NCBI RefSeq assembly: GCF_017315705.1
Contig: NZ_JAFLRF010000035.1
Span: 1 to 64,000 of the forward strand
Source: Trinickia mobilis
GTDB taxonomy: Bacteria > Pseudomonadota > Gammaproteobacteria > Burkholderiales > Burkholderiaceae
Direction: 5' to 3'
Length of the DNA: 64,000 nucleotides
Numbering within the stretch: position 1 is the stretch's first letter; each line of letters begins with the position of its first letter. The notes below the pieces were generated by a model. That model was not told the origin of the DNA. It saw nothing but the letters and a program-made list of their open reading frames with translations, and made no database searches. The translations under genes were made by a program, and so were the position numbers. Positions 9,080 through 16,581 of the stretch are shown piece by piece.

Positions 9080-9958
9080 TCACAGCGGCACTTCCGCCGA
9101 CGCGGGCTCGAGCGCCGCCGGCGGCAGCTTCGCGCGGCGCTCGGGCGGCAGCGCCTGCAGTGCGCGCCGGCCGCGCAGGCCGAGAAAGTATTCCTTGATA
9201 AACGGATGGTCGACGTTGGCCGCCTCTTCGACAGGCGCCGCCACGAGCACCTTGCGATCGGCGATCACGGCGACCCGGCTCGACAGCGCGACCATCGTGT
9301 CGAGATCGTGCGTGACCATGACGACCGTCAGTCCAAGCGCGCGATGCAGCGTCGCGATCAGCTCGACGAACTCGTCGGACGCGCGCGGATCGAGCCCGGC
9401 GGTCGGCTCGTCGAGAAACAGCAGCTCCGGTTCGAGCGCAAGCGCGCGCGCAATGCCGACGCGCTTGATCATCCCGCCCGAGAGCGCCGCCGGCATCTTC
9501 GATGCGTGCTTGCACGGCAGCCCGACCATTTCCAGCTTGAGCATGACGATGTCGCGGAGCAGCCCGGCCGGCACCTTGCCGAGCTCGCGGATCGGCTGCG
9601 CGACGTTGTCGAACACCGAGAGCGACGAGAACAGCGCGCCCTGCTGAAACAGCATGCCGGAGCGGCTGCGCATCACATGCGCCTCCTCCGGATCGATCTT
9701 CGCGGTGTCCTCGCCGAATACCCTGATGGTGCCGGAAGTCGGCCGCTCGAGGCCGAGGATCTGGCGCACGAGCGTCGTCTTGCCCGACCCCGAGCCGCCG
9801 ACGATCGACACGATCTCGCCGCGCCGAACGTCGAAATTCAGGTTCTCGTGAATGATGTTGCGGCCGTAGCGCTTGGTCAGGTCGCGCACTTCGATCACCG
9901 GCTCGGCGATCTCCGGCGGCGGCTGGTTGCGAACGGCGGGGGCGAGCGGTGCGGTCAT
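9080..9958 (-). CDS. MCE/Mla-type ABC transporter ATP-binding protein
   Basis: A 292-residue ABC ATPase. Walker A is GGSGSGKTTL, the signature is LSGGM, Walker B with the catalytic glutamate is LLFLDEPTAGLD, and the H-loop is in VTHDLDTM. The MlaF-like C-terminal extension is rich in Arg, Ala and Pro. The start ATG (9958) overlaps the permease stop in an ATGA arrangement, so translation is coupled. It powers the permease encoded just upstream. Confidence 0.93.
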   Translation of the reverse strand: MTAPLAPAVRNQPPPEIAEPVIEVRDLTKRYGRNIIHENLNFDVRRGEIVSIVGGSGSGKTTLVRQILGLERPTSGTIRVFGEDTAKIDPEEAHVMRSRSGMLFQQGALFSSLSVFDNVAQPIRELGKVPAGLLRDIVMLKLEMVGLPCKHASKMPAALSGGMIKRVGIARALALEPELLFLDEPTAGLDPRASDEFVELIATLHRALGLTVVMVTHDLDTMVALSSRVAVIADRKVLVAAPVEEAANVDHPFIKEYFLGLRGRRALQALPPERRAKLPPAALEPASAEVPL

Positions 9959-11124
9959 CCGAGTCCCACGTTCTGAAAGAGAATCGCAAACACGGCGTCG
10001 GCGAGGATCACGACCGTGATGGACGTGACGACCGAGGTCGTCGTGCCTTCGCCGAGGCTCTGCGAGTTCGCCTTGATGCGAAAGCCGAAGTGGCACGCGA
10101 CGATCGCGATCAGCATGCCGAACGCGACGCCCTTGCCGAGCCCGATCCCCAGGTTCGCGATCGGCACCACGCCGGGCAGCGCACGCGCGAAGTACGACAT
10201 GTCGATGCCGAGCACGAGCTTCGCGGCGAGCGCGCCGCCCAGGAGGGCGACGATGTTGGTCCACATGACGAGGAGCGGCATCGCCAGGCCGAGTGCGATC
10301 ACGCGCGGCAGGATGATGCGCAGGCCGTGCGGGATGCCCATCACGCGCATCGCGTCGAGCTCTTCGGTGACGCGCATCACGCCGATCTGCGCGGTGATCG
10401 CCGAGCCCGAACGCCCTGCGACGAGAATCGCCGAGAGCACCGGCCCCAGCTCGCGGATCACCGACAGCCCGAGGATGTTGACGATGTACTGGTTCGCGCC
10501 GAAGAGGCGCAATTGCTGCGCGGACAAGTAGGAGAGCACGATGCCGATCAGGAACGCGACGAGCGCGGTGATCGGCAGCGCCTGCGCGCCGGTGCTGTAG
10601 ACGTTCGCGGAGATCTCCGTCCACGGCATCGTCTTGGGCTTCTTCACCACCGAGATCAAGTCGAGCACGACGCGGCCGAACATCTCGACGCCGCCCTGCA
10701 AGTGCTCGAAGAACGCGAAGATCGACAGCCCCAGGCGCGTGACCGGGTCGGTGCGCTCGACCGGCTCCGCCTCCTCGCGCTGGCTGTCGAGCAAGGCGAT
10801 GCGCTCGAAGATGTCGCGCTGCGTATCGGTGAGCTCGATGCGCTCCGGCAGCTTGCGCCCCCAGACGCTCCACAGCGCCTGACCGCCCACGTGATCCATC
10901 CGTTCGATCGCCAGCAAATCCCATTGGCCGCGCGCCGGCTCGCGCTGCGCGCGCAGGCGCGCCATGGCGCCCGTGCCGCGGTCGCGATCGCGCGCGAGGG
11001 CAAGTGCCGTCCACTGCCCGGACAGCCGGATGATCTTGCCTGCACCGCCGGCATCGACTCGCAGGCCAGGTGGGGTATCGAAGTTCAAGGATCGGGCATC
11101 GATGCGAAAAGGGACAGAGGCCAT
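9955..11124 (-). CDS. MlaE-family ABC transporter permease with STAS-like N-terminus
   Basis: A 389-residue inner-membrane permease. The first 110 residues form a STAS-like domain (IIRLSGQWTALAL, ERMDHVGGQALW) and the rest is the MlaE domain with several membrane helices (ALPITALVAFLIGIVLSYL; GRSGSAITAQIGVMRVTEELDAM). This fusion of STAS and MlaE is seen in a subset of MCE transporters separate from the canonical mlaFEDCB cluster, where the STAS protein MlaB is a separate gene. First gene of the operon, divergent from birA with 59 bases between starts. Confidence 0.92.
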   Translation of the reverse strand: MASVPFRIDARSLNFDTPPGLRVDAGGAGKIIRLSGQWTALALARDRDRGTGAMARLRAQREPARGQWDLLAIERMDHVGGQALWSVWGRKLPERIELTDTQRDIFERIALLDSQREEAEPVERTDPVTRLGLSIFAFFEHLQGGVEMFGRVVLDLISVVKKPKTMPWTEISANVYSTGAQALPITALVAFLIGIVLSYLSAQQLRLFGANQYIVNILGLSVIRELGPVLSAILVAGRSGSAITAQIGVMRVTEELDAMRVMGIPHGLRIILPRVIALGLAMPLLVMWTNIVALLGGALAAKLVLGIDMSYFARALPGVVPIANLGIGLGKGVAFGMLIAIVACHFGFRIKANSQSLGEGTTTSVVTSITVVILADAVFAILFQNVGLG

Positions 11125-11170
11125 TGTAGCGAACCCGCTGTCGTTGGTCCGTCAGGTCGCACCCTGTCGC

Positions 11171-11176
11171 TACAAT
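11171..11176 (+). promoter_or_regulatory. Probable -10 box of birA; transcript may be leaderless
   Basis: TACAAT ends 7 bases before the birA ATG at 11184. A start site at the normal distance would fall at or next to the ATG. No Shine-Dalgarno sequence precedes the ATG. The -35 box is not convincing. Confidence 0.45.
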
Positions 11177-11183
11177 ACGCTTC

Positions 11184-12101
11184 ATGAACGACACCCACTC
11201 CCTTTTTGCTTCGGGCGGCGCGTCCGCCGGGGCCAACGGCGCCCGGCGCATCGACCGCCGGCGCGCCGCCGAGCGCTTCGCACCCGCCGTGCGCAAGTGG
11301 ACGATCGAGATCGTCGACGAAACCGGCTCGACCAATGCCGATTTGATGTCGGAACTGAAGGGCCTTTCGCGCGACGCATTCGCCCTGCACGTCCCGGCCG
11401 TGCGCGTCGCGTACCGCCAGACCGCCGGACGCGGACGCCAAGGACGCTCGTGGTTCGGCGAACCGGGCAACGCGCTGATGCTCTCGCTCGGCTGCGTGCT
11501 GCCTCGGCCGCTCGAAGGGCTTGCGGGATTGAGCCTCGCCGTCGGCACGGCGCTCGTCGACGGATTGCGCACGCTGCCGCTCGCGGGCGAGGCGAATGTC
11601 GCGCTGAAATGGCCGAATGATGTCTTGCTCGACGGCGGCAAGCTCGCCGGCATCCTGATCGAAACCGCGTGGAACACGCCGGAAGCGAGCGCCGTCGTGA
11701 TCGGCGCGGGCATCAACGTGCAAGGCGCCGAAGCGCTCGCCGCGCAGGTCGAAGCGCAGCAGGCCGGCGTCGCGGCGCAGGCGCGCGCGACACGGCCCGC
11801 GGCGCTCTCCCAAGCGTGGTCCGGCGCCAATCTCACGGATACGTTCATTGCCGTGCTCAACGCGCTCGACGGCGCGCTCGCACGCTTTTCGTCAGAGGGA
11901 TTCGCGCCGTTCGCCGAGCGCTGGTCGGGGTATCACGCGTACGCGGGCCGCGAGGTCGTGCTGCTCGAACACGGCGCCGAAGTGGCGCGCGGCATCGCGC
12001 GCGGCGTCGACGCACTAGGCCAGCTCCTGCTCGACACCGCAGACGGCGTGCGGCCGATCGCGACCGGCGACGTCTCGCTGCGCCTCGCGGAGAACACCTA
12101 G
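11184..12101 (+). CDS. birA: Biotin-[acetyl-CoA-carboxylase] ligase
   Basis: Activates biotin to biotinyl-AMP and attaches it to the biotin carboxyl carrier protein. The ligase core shows TGSTNADLM, the biotin-binding GRGRQGRSW and KWPNDVLL, with the small C-terminal SH3-like domain at the end. The roughly 35 residues before the ligase core are too short for the DNA-binding domain of E. coli BirA, so this is a ligase without repressor function. At 305 residues it also contains a variable insertion (AALAAQVEAQQAGVAAQARA region). The coaX reading frame begins at the base after its stop codon. Confidence 0.95.
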   Translation: MNDTHSLFASGGASAGANGARRIDRRRAAERFAPAVRKWTIEIVDETGSTNADLMSELKGLSRDAFALHVPAVRVAYRQTAGRGRQGRSWFGEPGNALMLSLGCVLPRPLEGLAGLSLAVGTALVDGLRTLPLAGEANVALKWPNDVLLDGGKLAGILIETAWNTPEASAVVIGAGINVQGAEALAAQVEAQQAGVAAQARATRPAALSQAWSGANLTDTFIAVLNALDGALARFSSEGFAPFAERWSGYHAYAGREVVLLEHGAEVARGIARGVDALGQLLLDTADGVRPIATGDVSLRLAENT

Positions 12102-12334
12102 ATGAAACACCCCCCACGCTCTCTGGCTTTGCATGGGACCGGAGTAAGCGCTAAAAGCGCCAACTCCGGATCGACACGTTCGCTGCCCGCTCCCCCAATC
12201 CCCCAATCCCCCAATCCCCCAAGGGGACTTCCTACGGGGCGGGGGACTTCCTACGGGGCGGGGGACTTCCTACGGGGCGCGGGACTTCCATCGGGGCGCG
12301 AGGGGGCGTCTCAGTACGCTCGGGGCGGCCCGGC
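12102..12334. repeat. Composite repeat block (family B element, with family A palindrome and tandem arrays inside)
   Basis: This stretch begins ATGAAACACC CCCCACGCTC and ends GGGGCGGCCCGGCA, the same start and end as the element at 48286-48356. Inside are a family A palindrome (12129-12175), four copies of the 8-mer TCCCCCAA (about 12191-12222), and four copies of a 19-bp unit beginning GACTTCCTACGGGGCGG (12226-12301, last copy diverged). It fills the whole birA-coaX junction. Neither repeat unit is a multiple of three. Confidence 0.85.
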
Positions 12335-13151
12335 ACGTACTGAGGTAAGCGGCGCACCGTTCCTGCTGATCGACGCGGGCAACAGCCGGGTCAAGTGGGC
12401 GCTCGCCGATGCGAACGGCGCGCTGCTGCAAAGCGGCGTCTTCGCGCACGAGCCGGCCACAGCCGTTGCGGCGCTCGCCGACGAGCCCGCCTGGTCGTCG
12501 GTGCCGGCGCCGGGCAGCGCGTGGATCTCGAACGTTGCCGGCGATGCCGTCGCCGCCCGGCTCGCGGCGCTGATCGACCTGCATTGGCCTCGTCTGCCGC
12601 GCACGACGATCCGCTCGGCCAAGCAGCAATGCGGCGTGACGAACAGCTACCCCGAACCCGCGCGGCTTGGCAGCGACCGCTGGGCCGGGATGATCGGCGC
12701 GCGCGCGGCGTTTCCCGGCGAGCACCTGCTGATCGCCACGCTCGGCACCGCGACGACGCTCGAAGCCTTGCGAGCGGACGGCCTCTTCGCAGGCGGCCTG
12801 ATCGCGCCGGGCTGGTCGCTGATGATGCATTCGCTCGGCGAGCACACGGCGCAGCTGCCAACGCTCTCCGCTGCGTCGGCACGCCGCCTGATCGACGGCA
12901 ACGGCGCGCGCGAGTGGTTCGCGACCGACACGCCGCACGCTTTATCGGCGGGGTGCCTGCTCGCGCAGGCGGGATTGATCGAACGCGCGTGGCGCGAATC
13001 GAGCGACGCGTGGAACGCGCCGGTGCGGCTCGTGCTGGGCGGCGGCGCCGCCGAGGAAGTCGCGCCGGCGCTTTCCGTGCCGCATACGCGGCATGACGGG
13101 CTCGTGCTGGCCGGCCTCGCGCTGATCGCGGCGGCGGGCGACGAAGCCTGA
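12102..13151 (+). CDS. coaX: Type III pantothenate kinase, with a repeat-encoded N-terminal extension
   Basis: Phosphorylates pantothenate, the first committed step of coenzyme A synthesis. The conserved protein starts at [18 protein letters not shown] (codon about 87), followed by [13 protein letters not shown] and [10 protein letters not shown], the family's nucleotide and substrate motifs. The reading frame is open back to an ATG at 12102, directly after the birA stop (TAGATG). The first 80 or so residues are encoded by short tandem repeats and are rich in Pro, Gly, Ser and Arg. No ATG, GTG or TTG lies between the repeats and the conserved domain, so either the repeat ATG is used or a CTG or other rare start is. 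Confidence 0.9.
   Translation: MKHPPRSLALHGTGVSAKSANSGSTRSLPAPPIPQSPNPPRGLPTGRGTSYGAGDFLRGAGLPSGREGASQYARGGPARTEVSGAPFLLIDAGNSRVKWALADANGALLQSGVFAHEPATAVAALADEPAWSSVPAPGSAWISNVAGDAVAARLAALIDLHWPRLPRTTIRSAKQQCGVTNSYPEPARLGSDRWAGMIGARAAFPGEHLLIATLGTATTLEALRADGLFAGGLIAPGWSLMMHSLGEHTAQLPTLSAASARRLIDGNGAREWFATDTPHALSAGCLLAQAGLIERAWRESSDAWNAPVRLVLGGGAAEEVAPALSVPHTRHDGLVLAGLALIAAAGDEA
12129..12175. repeat. Palindromic repeat family A, copy 1
   Basis: A 47-base element starting TTGCATGGGACCGGAGTAAG. It has an inner palindrome around AGCGCTaaaAGCGCC and outer arms CCGGAG and CTCCGG. It is the reverse complement of the tandem copies at 23873-23965 and lies inside the translated coaX leader. Confidence 0.85.
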
Positions 13152-13183
13152 GCCGGCGCCTGGCGGCTTCGCGCGACAAGCGA

Positions 13184-13206
13184 GGCTCGGCGTGTCGCGC
13201 CGAGCC
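13184..13206. repeat. Strong hairpin before the small membrane protein gene
   Basis: GGCTCGGCG and CGCCGAGCC pair perfectly across the loop TGTCG. It is about 33 bases after the coaX stop and 37 before the next ATG. There is no T-run. It could stabilise the coaX mRNA end or modulate the next gene. Confidence 0.55.
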
Positions 13207-13242
13207 GATGAAAGTCTCACTTATTTGATGGAGAGCCCAACA

Positions 13243-13482
13243 ATGCTGCGCTGGCTGGTCGCCATTCTCTTTCTCGCCAACCTGCTCGCGTTCGTGTTCG
13301 CGAGCGGCTTGCTCGGCGCGCTGCCCGCTTCCGGCGAGCGCGAGCCGAGTCATCTGAACCGGCAGATTCATCCCGACTGGCTGACCGTGCAGCCGGTATC
13401 GACGGCCGATGCGACGGATCAGGCCGTGGTCGGCGGCCCGGCGCCCGTTGCGCGCGTTCAGGCGTCGACGCTCGGGCAATAA
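13243..13482 (+). CDS. Small single-pass membrane protein
   Basis: A 79-residue protein starting MLRWLVAILFLANLLAFVFA, one transmembrane helix at residues 4-25, followed by a polar tail of about 50 residues likely in the periplasm. The start was chosen because GGAG lies 9 bases upstream and the membrane helix begins right after the methionine; an earlier in-frame ATG at 13192 would put it inside the preceding hairpin. Not recognised as a named family. A similar single-helix protein commonly follows coaX in relatives, sometimes with an SPOR domain that is absent here. Confidence 0.75.
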   Translation: MLRWLVAILFLANLLAFVFASGLLGALPASGEREPSHLNRQIHPDWLTVQPVSTADATDQAVVGGPAPVARVQASTLGQ

Positions 13483-13486
13483 CGCG

Positions 13487-13517
13487 TAGGGCCTGTTCCC
13501 GCTAATAACAGGCCCTA
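13487..13517. repeat. Palindromic repeat family C, copy 2
   Basis: A perfect 11-bp stem (TAGGGCCTGTT with AACAGGCCCTA) closes the 9-base loop CCCGCTAAT. The stem core GCCTGTT and the loop match copy 1 at 3702-3730, while the outer stem bases differ on both arms so pairing is kept. It lies between the converging small membrane protein gene and rfaE2, and the rfaE2 stop codon is in the right arm. Confidence 0.85.
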
Positions 13518-14018
13518 GTTGCCGAACGTCCGAACTTTCTTGAGCAAGGCCGTCGTCGAACGCTCGTGTTCGAACGGGATGGCAAGCGCCTTGCCGCCCC
13601 AGCCGCGCACGAGCGCGGATTCCGGCAGCGTGTCCATGTCGTAGTCGCCGCCCTTCACGAGAACGTCGGGGCGCACGGCCTCGATCAGATCGACCGGCGT
13701 CTTCTCGTCGAATCGCACTACCCAGTCGACGCTTTCCAGCGCGGCAAGCAGCGCCATGCGGTCGTCCTCGTGATTGATCGGCCGATCGTCGCCCTTGCCC
13801 AGCATCCGCACCGACGCATCGCTGTTCACGCCGACGATCAGGCATGCGCCCAGCGCCTTGGCGTCCGCCAGGTAGGTGACGTGACCGCGATGCAGGATGT
13901 CGAAGACGCCGTTCGTGAAGACGACGGGCCCTTTGAGCGAAGGGCGAAGCTGGACGAGCGCTTCACGCGCAATGAGCTTGCGCTCGAAAGTGGCGGGCTT
14001 TTTACTCGGAAATATCAC
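13515..14018 (-). CDS. rfaE2: D-glycero-beta-D-manno-heptose 1-phosphate adenylyltransferase
   Basis: Makes ADP-heptose for the lipopolysaccharide inner core. The nucleotidyltransferase motif is TNGVFDILHRGHV (HxGH-type), and RGWGGKALAIPFEH and the GGDYDMDTLPES segment are family-specific. This is the separate cytidylyltransferase-fold half of HldE; the kinase half (hldA) is encoded elsewhere. Starting at GTG (14018) gives 167 residues, the normal family length, and a 4-base GTGA overlap with the upstream ferritin-like gene. Further upstream in-frame starts would reach into that gene. Confidence 0.93.
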   Translation of the reverse strand: MIFPSKKPATFERKLIAREALVQLRPSLKGPVVFTNGVFDILHRGHVTYLADAKALGACLIVGVNSDASVRMLGKGDDRPINHEDDRMALLAALESVDWVVRFDEKTPVDLIEAVRPDVLVKGGDYDMDTLPESALVRGWGGKALAIPFEHERSTTALLKKVRTFGN

Positions 14019-14887
14019 GCGGGCTGGTGCGCCGAACCTTGCTCGGCTTGCAGACGCGCCGTGACTTCCTTGCGATAGCGGTTCAGTTCCTGCGCGGTCG
14101 TGAACGTGCGCTCGAACAGCAGCGACAGGTTGTGCAGAATGCGCTCGACCACCTTCTTCTCCCAGCCGTCGTCGAAGCGGATCTGCTCGTCGAGCCAGCG
14201 CTCGAGCCACTCGGGATCGGGCAGGCGCGACTGGATCGTATCGCGCGGGAACAGCGACTGGTTCACATGCAGATTCGTGGGGTGCAGCGGCTTTTCGGTG
14301 CGGCGCGCCGACGCCATCAGCACGCCGATCTTCGCGAACGCCGCGCGCGCGACGTCGCCGAAATTGCTCATCGCCTTCTTCATGTAGCGCAGGTACGCGC
14401 CGCCATGCCGCGCTTCATCGCGCGAGATCGTTTCGTAGATGTGCTTGATGACCGGCTCGGTGTGCCATTCGGCGGCACGGCGGTACCAGTGGTTGAGGCG
14501 GATTTCGCCGCAGAAGTGCAGCATCAGCGTTTCGAGCGGCGGCGCCGGATCGAACTCGAAGCGCACCGCATGCAGTTCCGCTTCGGTCGGCGCCAGCTCG
14601 GGCTTGAAGCGGCGCAGGTACTCCATCAGCACGAGCGAATGCTTCTGCTCTTCGAAGAACCACACGCTCATGAACGCCGAAAAATCGCTGTCGTGATGAT
14701 TGTCGCGCAGGAACATTTCCGTTGCGGGCAACGCGGACCACTCGGTGATCGCGTTCATCTTGATGGTCTGCGCCTGCTCGTCGGTCAGGAGCGACGCGTC
14801 GAACTTGTCCCAGGGAATGTCTTTCTCCATGTCCCATCGGACGGACTCGAGCGATTTGTAAAGTTCCGGATAAAGCATGGTGTTCAT
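14015..14887 (-). CDS. Ferritin-like di-iron protein
   Basis: A 290-residue helical protein with the full carboxylate di-iron pattern: E57, E80-x-x-H83, E128, and E158-x-x-H161. The order is that of ferritin-like oxidases such as AurF-type N-oxygenases and acyl-ACP desaturases. No signal peptide. The start at 14887 has a good ribosome site (GGGGTGGGAC) 7 or so bases upstream and fits the conserved region. The 4-base overlap with rfaE2 indicates co-transcription with a lipopolysaccharide gene. The reaction cannot be named from the sequence; an oxidative modification of a lipid or envelope precursor is an inference. Confidence 0.82.
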   Translation of the reverse strand: MNTMLYPELYKSLESVRWDMEKDIPWDKFDASLLTDEQAQTIKMNAITEWSALPATEMFLRDNHHDSDFSAFMSVWFFEEQKHSLVLMEYLRRFKPELAPTEAELHAVRFEFDPAPPLETLMLHFCGEIRLNHWYRRAAEWHTEPVIKHIYETISRDEARHGGAYLRYMKKAMSNFGDVARAAFAKIGVLMASARRTEKPLHPTNLHVNQSLFPRDTIQSRLPDPEWLERWLDEQIRFDDGWEKKVVERILHNLSLLFERTFTTAQELNRYRKEVTARLQAEQGSAHQPA

Positions 14888-15336
14888 CGTCCCACCCCTG
14901 TTCTGCACATTGTGACGCCTGTTCTTAACGCTTAACTGTTGCTGCAAACGTACCAATCCACCCGCCATTGCAGCCAAGATTTCAATTTTACGCGGTAATC
15001 GAGCCGTCGGACGCACGATGTCCGAAGAAGCTTCCGCGAAGCTTTGCCCTCGTTGCAAGAAGCGGACACTTCGTGCAGACAGGCACGGATCACGGTGCGG
15101 AATGCCTTGTACTTGTGATAGCGCCGGTTTTGCGTTGCCGGCTGCGTACCGTGGGAGCCAAGCAGTGGGAGCCTAGCGGCGACCGTTGAACGACGGCGCG
15201 ACGGGCCGCCAGAAGTGGCTGATTCCGGGTGTTTCCACACTTCACGCCAACGGGCCCAGAGCTTTCACAATGATAGCACGCCGGCCTTGCGCCAGAAGGC
15301 GCAGAGGCGTGCCAGGCGCGGCTGTCGGCCGTTAAG
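14888..15336. other. 449-base intergenic region without a clear gene
   Basis: It lies between the start of the ferritin-like gene and the stop of the patatin gene, both on the minus strand. A 102-codon minus-strand ORF (14932-15240) exists but has a cysteine-, arginine- and tryptophan-rich translation with no domain, so it was not called. The part near 14888 should hold the promoter of the ferritin-like gene. No repeat, tRNA or terminator with a T-run was seen. Confidence 0.5.
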
Positions 15337-16527
15337 TCAGGGTTCGCTTCGGCGGTCGCCGTTTCTGCCCGCGTGCTCCGCCGTCTCGATCCACTGCACC
15401 AGCTGCCCCCGGCAGGCGAGCGCATCCCGGTAGCCGAGTTCGATCAGTTCGCGCGCAAACTCGGACTCGAACAGCAGATAGCTCGCAAACGCCGCGCCCG
15501 CCGCGCGATTGCCGCCGACCGCGCCCAAGAGGCCGCGCACCGTCAGCGGCAGCCGCTTCAAATGGCGCGCCGCGATCAGCTCGATCCGCTCGGACGGCGC
15601 GATCGCGAGCACGTCGACGTGACGCCAGCCGCTTTCCGGCTCCACCTGGTGCGGCAGGTGCCGGACCATGCCGTTGATGTGCTCGATACGCTCGATGTCT
15701 GCGCCGATCGAGTCGAGAAAGACGCTCGCGAGCACCTGCTGTCCGATCTGCGCGAGCGACGGGTAGCCGCTTTCGACGCCGGCCGCCGCCGGCACTTCGG
15801 GCCGCGGCGCGGCCGCGCCGAGCACGACGATGCGGTCCGCGCCGAAGTGGATCGCCGGCGAGAGCGGTGCGACCTGGCGGATCGAGCCGTCGCCGAAAAA
15901 TTCGGTCCGCCCGTCGAGTTCGAGCGGCACCGCCGGAAAGATGAACGGAATCGCCGACGACGCCAAAAGATGCGCCGAATCGAGCGCGACCATGCGCGCC
16001 GTGCGCTGCGCGCGCCGCCATGAGTGAATCGGCTCGTCCGCTTGGTAGAAGGTCAGATGCCGGCCGGTGGAATAGCTGAGCGCGGTGATCGACAGCGCGT
16101 GCAGCGCGCGCGTGTCGAGCATCTGCTCGATGCGATGGAAGCTGAGCGCCCCGCGCAGCAGATGCGTGAGCGGCGCATTGTCGAAAAGCGCGCGCGGCGA
16201 GCGGCGCACGGCCCAGCCGAAACTCATCGCCGCGAGCCAGCGCGCACCGGCCGCGGCGACGCCGGGCCAATCGGTGCGATACACCTGGTGCGCGCGGATG
16301 TTCGACCAGAACTCGATCAGGCGATCGGCGCCGTGCTTGAAATCGTCGGCGTGACTGGCGATCGACGTTGCGTTGATCGCGCCAGCCGACGTGCCGCAGA
16401 TGATGGTGAACGGCGTCGCGCGGCGTGCCGGATCGACGCCGCGGCCGATTTCGGCGAGCGCCTTGAGCGCACCGACCTGGTAAGCAGCGCGCGCGCCGCC
16501 GCCCATCAGGACGAGCGCGAGCCGCAC
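15337..16527 (-). CDS. Patatin-like phospholipase
   Basis: A 396-residue patatin-fold serine hydrolase. The oxyanion hole is GGGARAAYQVG (residues 9-19), the nucleophile elbow is GTSAG with S47, and the catalytic aspartate is in FFGDGSIRQ. Patatins use a Ser-Asp dyad to release fatty acids from phospholipids or neutral lipids. No signal peptide, so it likely acts in the cytoplasm, possibly on storage granules or the inner membrane face. It follows PhaM after 54 bases on the same strand, and an ancillary role in polyhydroxyalkanoate or lipid turnover is an inference from that. Confidence 0.92.
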   Translation of the reverse strand: MRLALVLMGGGARAAYQVGALKALAEIGRGVDPARRATPFTIICGTSAGAINATSIASHADDFKHGADRLIEFWSNIRAHQVYRTDWPGVAAAGARWLAAMSFGWAVRRSPRALFDNAPLTHLLRGALSFHRIEQMLDTRALHALSITALSYSTGRHLTFYQADEPIHSWRRAQRTARMVALDSAHLLASSAIPFIFPAVPLELDGRTEFFGDGSIRQVAPLSPAIHFGADRIVVLGAAAPRPEVPAAAGVESGYPSLAQIGQQVLASVFLDSIGADIERIEHINGMVRHLPHQVEPESGWRHVDVLAIAPSERIELIAARHLKRLPLTVRGLLGAVGGNRAAGAAFASYLLFESEFARELIELGYRDALACRGQLVQWIETAEHAGRNGDRRSEP

Positions 16528-16581
16528 GATGCAACGATCGAAAGGCTGGCGCCGGCGCGCATCATGTGAGTATTCCCGCGC

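Noticed and set aside
9080-11860. A 926-codon minus-strand ORF covering the ABC ATPase and permease regions
   Set aside because: Only the last 292 codons are the ATPase; the remainder is the permease and birA read in the wrong frame or strand.
14932-15240. A 102-codon minus-strand ORF upstream of the ferritin-like gene
   Set aside because: No start context, no domain, and a composition rich in Arg, Cys and Trp not seen in the real genes here.
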